The notes beneath the pieces are model-generated. The model worked only from the letters and a program-made list of their open reading frames with translations. It ran no database searches and was not told the origin of the DNA. 17,465 nucleotides of DNA, from the NCBI GenBank assembly GCA_024811115.1, contig JAKOGH010000171.1:1-17465 (forward strand), given 5' to 3'. Each line of letters opens with the position of its first letter. Positions within the stretch are counted from its first letter, which is position 1. A program made the position numbers and the translations under genes. The DNA is from Terana coerulea (lineage: Eukaryota; Basidiomycota; Agaricomycetes; Polyporales; Phanerochaetaceae). Positions 9,393 to 17,465 of this stretch are shown piece after piece.

Positions 9393-10093
9393 TCAGGGAG
9401 GTTGGGCTTGAGTTGGAGTGAACGCAGGCGGAGGATCCTCGTGGCCGACCAAGGTGTGTCCCGACGACGAGCCCGCAGTACTCACGACATCCTGATACCG
9501 CGGCAGCACCAGCTTGTCGTCGTAAAGGGGCAGCGTGTTCCCGCGTTGGGCTTGCGGTCGTGTCCTCGCCACGGCGCGGGAGCTTCTGTGGGTCGTCCGC
9601 GCGGGCGGGACGGCCTGCAGAGTGATGGCGGGCAGGACGACTCTGTGCTCCGTTTGGCGAGTCTGGGATGCCTGTGTGCGGACGGACGTTGACAGTGGGG
9701 AGTGGGGCAGCTCAGCACCGGGCAAGGGTTTCAAGAAATCCTTCACAGGTCGTCCAGCTCGTCGTAGGCATATGAATCTATGCCCCGAGATGAGCATTGA
9801 TTTTGCAAACGTAAGTTGAAGGACTTGTAACGCACCGTAGAAGCAAGGATAGCACAAGAGACAGTACCGCTATACCAATGAAGACGCCTTCAAGGATAGT
9901 CTTCCTCACTACTCGTCAGCTGCCGTTCAGCTAGATGCTTGCAAGCAAAGCGTACTTTGATCAGCTCGTCATGGGCCCTCCCCTCCTGCGAATCGCCTGT
10001 CAAGTCCGTAGAGGTCTGTACCGGTCGTGTTGGGCCGTCGTACATGCTTGTGGTTGGTGTCGGTATCCCGATCGAGAGCATCGGGGGTATCAT
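9393..10093 (-). CDS. LPxY-tail single-pass membrane protein C
   Basis: Third member of the tandem family; function unknown. Exons: 10093-9956, 9900-9836, 9777-9393; introns 55 and 58 nt, phases 0 and 2, 195 residues from the ATG at 10093. The outer part is Pro/Thr/Ser-rich (IPTPTTSMYDGPTRPVQTST), suggesting O-glycosylation. Exon 2 (65 nt) encodes the helix (TILEGVFIGIAVLSLVLSLLL), followed by the anchor RFICLRRAGR. The tail has many Arg/Ser/Thr, then TLPLYDDKLVLPRYQDV and a Pro-rich end (EDPPPAFTP). Keeping frame at intron 1 requires an AAG acceptor at 9903-9901; the nearby TAG and GAG give the wrong phase. The phase matches A and B, so I accept AAG, but a lost base is the alternative. The real start is probably further upstream (10094-10291). 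Confidence 0.65.
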
Positions 10094-10291
10094 CTTGAGC
10101 GGCGTGGAGGCGGGTTCACAGGGCGAGGCGGTCGTCGTTGGGCATACACAGAGGAATAATGGGGGTTCGAGACGAAGATGTGCATGCGAGCGCGCATATG
10201 AGGGTCAGTTGCAGCGCTAGTTGGTGCTTCTGGCTCCTCCACAGTGAAATTCGCCGCTACGGTAGCGAACGGAAGGCGCGAGGCTGCATTC
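10094..10291 (-). CDS. Probable upstream ectodomain exon of gene C
   Basis: After a good acceptor (CCCCTTTTGACAG, exon from 10291) the minus strand is open for about 67 codons with protein-like content: an N-glycosylation sequon (ANFTVEE), then HMRARMHIFVSNPHYSSVYAQ, then a Pro/Arg-rich stretch. This frame ends in TGA exactly where the frame of gene C's first ATG begins. One base added to the CCC run near 10109-10111 would join the two and place the region outside the membrane as part of the ectodomain. I see no convincing further upstream exon with a start. It is partial and inferred; its content resembles an ectodomain more than chance sequence. Confidence 0.4.
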
Positions 10292-11149
10292 CTGTCAAAA
10301 GGGGCACAATTGAGGCCACGTGGGCGCCATCAGGGCTGTGACGTAACGCGTTCGCTCAATTTGTACGCGACCGTGCGCACGAAAACTGAGAGGCAGCCGC
10401 GTGAAGGCTGCGTAATGGGTCGGAAATGCGGTTACAGAAGGAAAAGACACACCAGTGAGATGATATAAGTGTAGTCAAACTCAAAGGCTCGGGGGTGTAG
10501 TAGAGAATGACGTAGCCGCTTTGCCTGCAATTATTGACGACGTCAAGTAAACCTCAAACCATGCTGCTCTGGCTGCTTGCTTACTTTATCAAACCAGCAT
10601 AAGCACTGCTTCCTACTTGTAGCACCACGAGCAAGCTTCCTTGTACTAGTAGGCAGACGTGCAGCAGCTCGACGAGATTTTAAACACCTGCTGGGAACTG
10701 CAGCACGTGTGGCGGCCTCTGGTACATAAGAGCTTGGCTGTGCATCCGGGGAGACGTGAACAGCCTGATGCGAGACCTGCGTGCTAGCCTGCCAGCGTGA
10801 GATCAAGCACCGGCCCTGTGGTCCCGATCGAGTGCATGATTCATTATGAAACTGAGTCGATAACGCGCCACTGTTCACATAGGTTCACAACGACAGGGCA
10901 CGTTGGCTGGAGTGAAGATAACTCGTATAAACGTTGAATTTGTAGGGCCAGTGTGGGCCCGCGTATGTCCAGCTTGAATGGGGGTTGTGTGTGAACCGAG
11001 GCACAAAAGAGGCCGTAACACCCAGTACCTATACACTCTCGTCAGGTCCAACCGCAGGTGCGACTTTCATTAACGATTACACACCCACAAGGCAGGCTGC
11101 AATGCCCCAATATCGACTACCTCGGAATTCTGACTATTGCGCTGAGCGC
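10292..11149. other. Unresolved region with one exon-like segment
   Basis: No gene can be named. On the minus strand 10524-10453 looks like an exon: it follows ATTGCAG, is 24 codons long in phase 0 (includes RHSLLHPRAFEFDYTYIISL), and is followed by a GTGTGT donor with a TTACGCAG acceptor 45 nt later. It could belong to the 5' end of gene C, but I could not connect it to the exon starting at 10291. From 10532 to 11149 there are only short frames without family features on either strand. Confidence 0.25.
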
Positions 11150-12324
11150 CACGGGTGCGTATTCATCTATCCGGCTTACTTCTGCGATGTATGAGTCACC
11201 ATTCATACTGCCATACAGTGACTCCGCATCCAGCGGCTTGTTATACATCCCATCCCCATCGGTGATGTCAACGACGGCCTGGCCGTTAAACGCGGTCAGG
11301 ACGAGAGAAGGTCAAGGATTTACGTCTAGACTCACAACGTTCAACACAGCCGCTACGTCTTATGTTGAATCCTGCGTTGATGACCCATCGAGTTCCCTGA
11401 GTCACGCCCTAAGCGCAAGCGGTAACGTAGTGTGTCGAGCGGCAGCAGAAGCGCATACAAACTAGCCACCATTTTCTCATCAATACACTGTGTTCGTGAA
11501 AATAGAAGGCAAATATGACACACCTAGCCCGGCTGTGAGCTCCGTTTTGGCACGCCGTCTCTTCCGTCACAATATATGCATGTGGCTCTCCGACGGACTC
11601 GCGACTGGAGTCCGCATTGGCAATCGCGGTCCAGAACTGACTGGTCGTGCGTACGTGGACTTGCAAGGTGCACGACAGTGGCACAACCAGCACGAGCTGC
11701 GCGCCGTTTTCTGTGGCCGGCTGTTGGCCGCATAGTGCAAAGCACGAGGAAATAGAGAAGAAGCTCCGTACCTCCAAGCGCCCGCTGCACAACGCCTGAT
11801 TTGTGGCCGTCGTATCTTCCCCTTCTTACGGATCGCAGTCTTCAACAAAAACGGTATATGTGAGGGGTACATCGTAATTCTCTTTGCAGATGGATACGAG
11901 AGCTGGAGCAGAGAGATTAGATTTGAACAACAGGCATAACAAGCAGATAGTGCGAGTGGCAAGCTGAACGTAGAAGAGGTAGAAGGGGTACCGGAAGCCT
12001 ATCCTGAAGAACACTAGTGGTGCAATGCTGCCTGCGATTTGAGTACGAACGGTCAGTCATCCCGTCATACTAATGCATTGTACCACTGAGCAAACACCCT
12101 GTATACTCACTAGATTCCCGCGTATTGGGCCATTGCTCACGGCTGGATTCGAAGATATGCCGGAACAGTGCGCGACAAAGCGACGGGCGTGACGAGCCAG
12201 GACGTGACGTTACGCGTTTTGATGGCAGTGACGATCCGTGACGGCTTGCTTCCACCGAGTTTCCCAGAATTTCCCCAACCATAATCCCACTCCTGTATAT
12301 ATCCTCAGCTGCCGGTGCTCGCAA
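11150..12324 (-). other. Fragments of an unidentified multi-exon gene
   Basis: Several minus-strand segments look like exons, but I cannot assemble one protein. 12282-12111 is open from an ATG; the intron 12110-12032 has strong ends (GTGAGTATAC, AAATCGCAG) and splices in phase 1 to 12031 onward. That second exon is hydrophobic and aromatic (IGFRYPFYLFYVQLATRTI) and probably membrane-embedded. Further on, 11278-11180 is exactly 33 codons between TAACGGCCAG and GTAAGC and reads as an acidic, soluble piece (VVDITDGDGMYNKPLDAES). Between them is a hydrophobic frame (LVLVVPLSCTLQV) around 11700. Together they suggest a membrane protein with an acidic C-terminal tail, either damaged or carrying lost bases. 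Confidence 0.3.
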
Positions 12325-13171
12325 CGGCCGCGTCTCGTTAGCTACGTCTTACACAAACTCAGAAACAGTCTCTTCTGCAGCATTGCAATAACCCAACAAT
12401 AAGTCCTCCCGAGAACCATTAATATTCACTCCACGTCGACGCCCTCCATTTCCGTCGGGCCCGCCGTTCCTACTTCCGCCTACGTTATTGCGCAAGCCGC
12501 GAACAAGGAGAGAGACGACGCCACCAAGCCGATAAAAATTCCAGATTGAAAAGCGAAGCAATTTGCTACATACGCACAAGAATCAGAGCAGCGACGACGT
12601 TCGCCTGTCCGCTATTGCCAACCCACCCCTACTGTCCCATGCACGAATACGAAGACGGACGAATGAACTTGGTCGACGCGCACTGCAATCATTCGCGCGC
12701 GGCGTCGCCGTTCATACAGTGACATGGACCAGACAAATTTCTACGCGATTGAATACGATGTGCGCGTCCATGCTCGTCCGGTCGCACGACGCAAATGGCG
12801 CCTCGAGCTTCTCCGAGTCGGCTTCATCGAAATGCGAATGCTGTGTTCGTGGATGATTGCGGCGGCATATTCACAAAAGGACCAGCTTCCCAACCTATCA
12901 TCACGGGCTGGGGAAACTCGGTATCAGATGTGTGAGATAGTGGTACGAACCGTGCTATTCCTTTTGCGTACTGTACTCATCAGGTCGTAGGTTACATCTG
13001 CCTTTATGACCCATAGGTACCTAAGCTATCTAACCAGCCTAGCTAATCCTAGCCCTGTCCGCGCATAAAACATACGACTACATGTTCACTTGCAGACACC
13101 CGAGATAATGCGATGTGAGTCCGCTTCATGCTATCAGAATCGCGCTCAGCTCACTCATCAACCTCACTTCC
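12325..13171. other. No supported gene
   Basis: About 850 bp with short frames only. An 88-codon plus-strand frame (12724-12990) has an ATG start but no recognisable domain, and both strands show similar chance-level openness. On the plus strand a canonical intron-like segment lies at 13115-13175 (GTGAGT...TTCCTCAG). It may belong to an untranslated leader or to a small gene overlapping the next region. No repeat, mobile element or RNA gene was seen. Confidence 0.35.
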
Positions 13172-13498
13172 TCAGCATTGCCCACAGCGCTCGAACGCCT
13201 CAAAGCTTCCCATCAGACGCTTCGCAGCGTCTGCACACTCGCTTTGCATTGCCCTTGCACGCCCGGCGGCATATCGCTCGTCTGGATGATCCGCGTGTTT
13301 CAAAGAATCCCAGAACACCGCGCTCGCGCCAGCCACGTTCCCCGCAAGCTCTCCTGACCTCACTTCTTCTCCCAAGCCCACAGCTGCGGATCCTCCATAC
13401 GCTTTAGAGCGACCCCAGCAGTGTGCCTGTGGCTGGACGGCCCGCCATGTCAGTCGCACATACGCAGGCGTTCGTGGCGTCGCCGCCGCCGCCGCCAT
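13172..13498 (-). CDS. Uncharacterised 108-aa ORF
   Basis: Not recognised. Single uninterrupted frame from an ATG at 13498 to a TGA at 13174-13172. The first 35 residues are Ala/Arg-rich and basic with a short GCG repeat at the start. The second half has balanced charged residues and a likely helical, soluble character (SAVFWDSLKHADHPDERYA, then AKRLMGSFEAFERCGQC) with codon use like the neighbouring genes. Against it: on the plus strand two canonical introns (13115-13175 and 13558-13618) flank the same DNA, and a spliced plus-strand frame 13447-13810 is also open for 100 codons. Only one strand is likely to be coding. I prefer the minus strand because its protein looks more natural. Confidence 0.35.
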   Translation of the reverse strand: MAAAAATPRTPAYVRLTWRAVQPQAHCWGRSKAYGGSAAVGLGEEVRSGELAGNVAGASAVFWDSLKHADHPDERYAAGRARAMQSECADAAKRLMGSFEAFERCGQC

Positions 13499-13701
13499 CC
13501 AGGGCGGGCAGCGGGTGCGCCACCGCGCACTACTGCAGCAACCTTGCCCGCTTCCAGGTACGTCTGGCGCCGTTCTGGCGCCGGCGAGATTGGTTCATTG
13601 GGCGTGATTGTCTTGCAGCCACAATGGCAGGATGCGCTCATCTGGATCGGATTACTATGTCCGGGGGGCTGGGCTGGAGCCCGAGGTCCGCACGGTCCGT
13701 G

Positions 13702-13708
13702 TATAAAG
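13702..13708 (+). promoter_or_regulatory. TATA-like element of the NmrA-like gene
   Basis: TATAAAG, flanked by GC-rich sequence, about 120 bp upstream of the ATG at 13825. Its position and orientation fit a core promoter for that gene. It lies inside the alternative plus-strand frame 13447-13810, which argues mildly against that frame being coding. Confidence 0.45.
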
Positions 13709-13824
13709 CCCTGGGCCCCACGACCCGCCCGCCTGGCACCAGTGCTATCATACACCCCAGGACCGTCATCATCGTTCATTCCACGACCGAACCAGAAAGA
13801 CTACTGCTGAAGCTGTAAGACAAC

Positions 13825-15147
13825 ATGTCGAAACCTACCATCGTGAGTGATCGCGGGCTGCGTGGCCGCCGATGCACGCTGATGTGGACGGGTGGGGCTG
13901 CCGTAGACCGTCGTCGGCGCGACAGGCAACCAGGGCCGCGCGATCTGCAAGGCGTTCGCGCAGTCGGGCAAGTGGCACGTCCGCGGGCTCACGCGGGACC
14001 CGACCGCGCCGCGCGCGCAGGGCTGCGCCAGGCGGGCATCGAGCTCGTGCAGGGCAACTGGGAGAGCCGGCGCGACCTCACCAAGGCCTTCGCCGGCTCC
14101 TTCGCCGTACGTCCCCTTCTACTCTTAGTGCGATCATGCAGAATGCGTACTGAGGGAGAGGGAATGCGGTAGGTTTATGCAATGTCGACGCCGGCGTGGC
14201 AGCCCGCGTACCAGAACACGCTGTCCGAGTTCGACGTCGGCGTGCTCCAAGCGGACGCGGCGAAGGCGGCGGGCGTGCAGATGCTCATCTGGAGCACGCT
14301 GCCGTACATCGGCCCCGAGTTCATGAACCTCGGCGGCGTCGGGTTCCACGACCGTACGTCGCCTCTTGCACTCGCTCACGCGCAAGCGACTGACGTACAA
14401 TTCTGCGTGGGGTGGTGCGGAACGTAGAGAAGGCGAAGGTGTGCGAGTACATCAAGTCGCTCGGCATCCCCGCGTTCTTCCCTGCGCTGTCCTGCTTCGT
14501 CGAGAACAGTGTCGACTGGCCGCAGTACAAGTTCGCCGAGGACGGCCGGTCGATCGAGGCCTGGAACTACGTCGTCCAGAAGGACACGCCCGTCTCGTTC
14601 CTCGTGCGTGTTCTCCGTCCATAACTCCTTCATGCCCCACTCACGTTGTTGGTGCACTATGCAGTGGGTGGAGCGCGACCTCGGCCCGTCCGTGCTCGCG
14701 CTGACGGACGCGTTCCTCAGCGCGCCGAGCCCGCAGGAGAGCCCGATCCTGTACAGCGTGCAGCCCATCGGCTCGTTCCGCGCATCGTGGGGCCAGCTTT
14801 TCGGGCTCGTGCAGCAGATCACAGGCATCCCGGTTACGCACACCGTCATGTATGTAACATCATCCTTCTCGACCCCAACCCAACTAATATTGGACTTATC
14901 TGTACACAGCCCGACTGTGGATGAGCGTTGGCATCCGGACTGTGAGTAGTACTGGGCCTCCTCAGAAAGCGGGGCTATGCTGATCACCTGTCGATGTCTA
15001 GTGTCGAAGGGCCTCATCTACCAGCAGAACCACGGCCTGTACCCTGAGACGGAACTGTCGACAAAGACAGTGAAGAGCCTTGGCGTGCGGACTGGTTCCA
15101 TCCAGGAGTTCGTGCAGACCCGCTTCGCGCCGCGTCTGCGCAAGTGA
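13825..15147 (+). CDS. NmrA-like NAD(P)-binding protein
   Basis: Atypical short-chain dehydrogenase of the NmrA/HSCARG type: Rossmann fold, usually a redox-sensing regulator or an NAD(P)H-dependent reductase; substrate unknown. Seven exons: 13825-13842 (six codons), 13907-14106, 14173-14353, 14428-14603, 14665-14849, 14910-14941, 15002-15147; introns 60-74 nt. Marks: nucleotide-binding TVVGATGNQGRAICKAFAQ near the N-terminus, VRGLTRDPTAPRAQ (basic residue suggests NADP preference), LRQAGIELVQGNW, FAVYAMSTPAWQ, AAKAAGVQMLIWSTL, KAKVCEYIKSLGIPAFF. The end is basic (FAPRLRK). Exon 2 changes frame between RDPTAPRAQ and LRQAG; one base added to GGG at 14020-14022 repairs it, giving 312 residues, the usual family size. 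No intron can explain the change without removing conserved sequence. Confidence 0.88.
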
Positions 15148-15396
15148 AGCCCGGCCATCACGACTCGCGACGGACGGACTCACGAACACACGAGACAGAT
15201 TATATCGATTCTTTGAGATCTTTGGAATGACGGATTGGATGTATACCAGGATGTACCGTGTACGAGTAGCTGCTATTCCCTATGTTGTACCTTTGTAAGT
15301 TACATCAAATGTACAGTAGCATTTTTCAACTTTCGGCAGACTACAGGCACTGTGTCACAGCTCGTCGGACACCCTTCGTGCGCCTTCCGGCTCGAG

Positions 15397-17465
15397 TCAG
15401 CTCACGATCCACGCCCCCGTGCCTGTCGACTCAAAGCTAAGGACACCACCCTTCGCGCTCGCGCCGCTCTCCAGCACCTGCCGCGCGCCCGCGCCCTCAC
15501 ACCAAGCGTCTTCAAGCTCACCGTCGCCGCCGCGTAGTTCAGGTTCGTCGCGAGCACGAGCGTCTGCGCGCCGACGGTCCACATCCCGACGTCCACGCGA
15601 CCGACTACAGCATGTTTGAAGGCCGCCTGCGGAGAGAGGATGAAGGCCTTCATGGTGCCGAGGGCGACGGCGAGCGCGGCGGCGGAGGCCTTGATGTCCG
15701 CCGGCGTGGGGTCGTCCCACGCGACGACGCCGCGCGCGCCGTGGTTGATGCCGAGCACGGCCTGCACGACGTACTCCCTGCCCGTCGGCTCGCGCTTCCA
15801 GTACCTGTCGGCAAACTCCAATCAGTTGACACAGCGGTGGGGGTCGGAGGAGGGCCACGTACGTATCGTTCCCGAACGCCTGGGGCACGGCCCACACGGC
15901 CTTCGTGCGGTCCCAGCCCTCGACATCGAGCCGCTGCGCGAACTCGTCCATGCGCGTGCTGATGTCCTCGAACGTGCCCTTGCAGTTGTCGCACCCGCAG
16001 TCGCCGTAGTCTTCCGTGCACACCGTCCTGCGCGTGCCAGCATTCAATACGATGTGAAGGAGCTTGAAGGAAAGAAGGGGGCTCACCCCCACTGGCTCGA
16101 GAACGTGACGTTGTTCCCGATCATGTAGGTGTCTTGCATGACGATGTCGGTGCCGTTGGTGTATTCCGGCCAGAAGAAGTTTTCGCAGTTCCTAATAATT
16201 CAAGGATCGCGTTAGCTAGTGTTGCTCCCATCTAGATGACATAAACGCACAGAACAAGCGAGACGGGATGGTACCCATCTAGAGAGTAGATAAGGTCATA
16301 CGCGTTGGAAGTCGCATTCAGCGGATCTACGTATCTTTCCTCAGTAAATCGCCCAACAAATCATGGTCTAATCTACTTACCGGAGGTGCCATCGGGTTCG
16401 TCGCCCGTGTACCAGAGTAGCAAGTTTGGACGGTTCTTGACGCGATTGACCTCTTCGGCCACACCAGTCAGGTTCATGTACGTCCTGTAGTGTGCAATTG
16501 TATAAGTCAACTGAACGGTTCCTTGAGCACGCGGAACACTTGCCATCTCATGTCGTACATGAGATACAGCCCGACCTCTTGCATGCGGTCGAGGACCAGC
16601 TCTAGGGCTGTCAAATTATCAAACGTAGGGATAGGATGGACCTGCACGGTGTTCATTAGTCTGTACATGACACCGCACAGCACGCAAAGTCACTTACAAC
16701 CGTGAACCTGCTCAGTATGTTAGAGCCAGATATTAGGTGACAACTAACTACCGCACTCACCCTTGCGCCTTGATCTCATTCAGCAGCGTCAAGTTGTCCG
16801 CCAAATACCCTCCAAAGCCGGTGTAAAACCCAATCGGGAACACAGTCTCGTAGTCGCCCTTCGCACCCGTCGCCGGCTTCGCAAGCAGCGCGCCCGTCCG
16901 CAGGTCCATCTTCGTCACCGAGCGCCCCGCGGGCGGGTCGGGCAGGAGCGACAGCGCTGCCGTGCTCGCGAACGTCTGCGTGTGCGCGCCGGAGGCGAGC
17001 TCGGCCGTGCACGAGACGGCGAACGGCGCGGCGCGCGGCGCGAGGCCCGCGAGCGAGAACGGCAGCGCATGCCCCGTCGCGTTGAGCGGCACGCGGCCGC
17101 GCGCGACGGCGCGGCCGTCGACGGAGACCGTGACCGCGAGGTCCCCGAGCGCGCCGTGCGCGGGCAGGGTGATCGGCGCCGCGCCGGCGACCTGCGTGTG
17201 CGTGAGCGGCGCGTCGATGATGAAGCGCGGGCGTATGCACGTCCTCGGGCAGGTAGGGGCGGAGCGCGTGCGCAGCGGAAGGCGAGCAGCGGCGCGGCGG
17301 ACGTCGCGGGGTGGGAAACTGGCCCCCGGGCGGGACGATGGGCGAGCTCGCCATGTAGTTCTTCCCACACCTGGCGCGCCGCTTTCAGTAGCGGTTTCTC
17401 AAGAGCGGTGGAGCGCGTACCATGTTTGCGCGGACGCGTACGCGATGCACGACGCGACGAGCAGC
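15397..17465 (-). CDS. Secreted glycoside-hydrolase-like protein (5' end outside window)
   Basis: Probably an extracellular carbohydrate-active protein: an N-terminal beta-sandwich-like region, then a TIM-barrel-like catalytic region. Exons: 17465-17421 (partial; end of a signal peptide, LLVASCIAYASAQTW), 17370-16761, 16707-16698, 16641-16544, 16484-16381, 16326-16251, 16191-16087, 16027-15863, 15804-15397. Barrel-type marks: FPIGFYTGFGGYLADN, LYLMYDMRW, LLLWYTGDEPDG, LDGYHPVSLVLNCENFFWPEY, VWAVPQAFGN, INHGARGVVAWDDP. Sequons (NLT, NGT, NVT) and the CGCDNC cluster fit secretion. The acid in GDEP is a plausible catalytic residue; the exact GH family is not assigned. Frame changes are needed near 17308-17311, 17266-17274, 17224-17230 and 15502. 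The first and last behave as one lost base, the other two as a lost GC. The middle six exons are clean. The intron 16543-16485 has a GC donor. Either a recent pseudogene or consensus errors. Confidence 0.75.

Noticed and set aside
13477..13500. Short GCC trinucleotide repeat
   Set aside because: Only about six units in a GC-rich region; codes for Ala or Pro on either strand and is too short to be notable.
14376..15017. Minus-strand ORF of 213 aa
   Set aside because: It lies antisense over three exons and two introns of the NmrA-like gene; chance opening.
15616..16128. Plus-strand ORF of 170 aa opposite the hydrolase-like gene
   Set aside because: It crosses several real minus-strand introns and shows no protein family; shadow frame.
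1..17465. CRISPR arrays, transposons, tRNA or rRNA genes
   Set aside because: No regularly spaced direct repeats, terminal inverted repeats with a transposase, or cloverleaf/rRNA-like sequence was recognised by eye on either strand.

Overview
The window is nuclear DNA from a filamentous basidiomycete, most likely an Agaricomycete (polypore-like). The grounds are dense introns of about 42-79 nt with GTNNGN donors and short branch-point-to-AG distances, very GC-rich third codon positions in the well-expressed genes, and the gene families present. Nothing looks prokaryotic, viral or organellar.

Layout, left to right. (1) 1-807 has no gene I can defend. (2) 808-1449 (+) is a four-exon DUF202-like membrane protein; a possible small gene (1432-1785, -) overlaps its 3' end. 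(3) 2472-4838 (+) is a complete organellar Na+(K+)/H+ exchanger of the Nhx1/NHE6 type, five exons, with one apparent frameshift. (4) 5068-6583 (-) is OXA1, the mitochondrial inner-membrane insertase, five exons, fully in frame. (5) 7007-10093 (-) holds three tandem single-pass membrane proteins (called A, B and C here) with cytoplasmic tails ending in paired LPxY-type motifs. They share two intron positions and phases, so they are an old tandem triplication of one gene. A further coding segment (8852-9249, -) lies directly upstream of B and may be its true 5' part; 10094-10291 plays the same role for C. (6) 10292-13171 is poorly resolved: isolated exon-like segments on the minus strand, no assignable product. 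(7) 13172-13498 (-) is an uncharacterised 108-aa ORF. (8) 13825-15147 (+) is a seven-exon NmrA-like NAD(P)-binding protein. (9) 15397-17465 (-) is a secreted glycoside-hydrolase-like protein with at least nine exons, running off the right edge inside its signal peptide.

The genes do not form a pathway; the exchanger, OXA1, NmrA-like and hydrolase genes are ordinary single genes. The local feature of most biological interest is the LPxY tail family. The most important technical feature is a recurring defect: at least six coding regions need one missing base (or a missing GC dinucleotide) inside a short G/C run to stay in frame. All inferred events are losses, which points to consensus errors at least as strongly as to pseudogenes. 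All exon models here were made by eye from splice consensus, frame and family knowledge; no searches were run.
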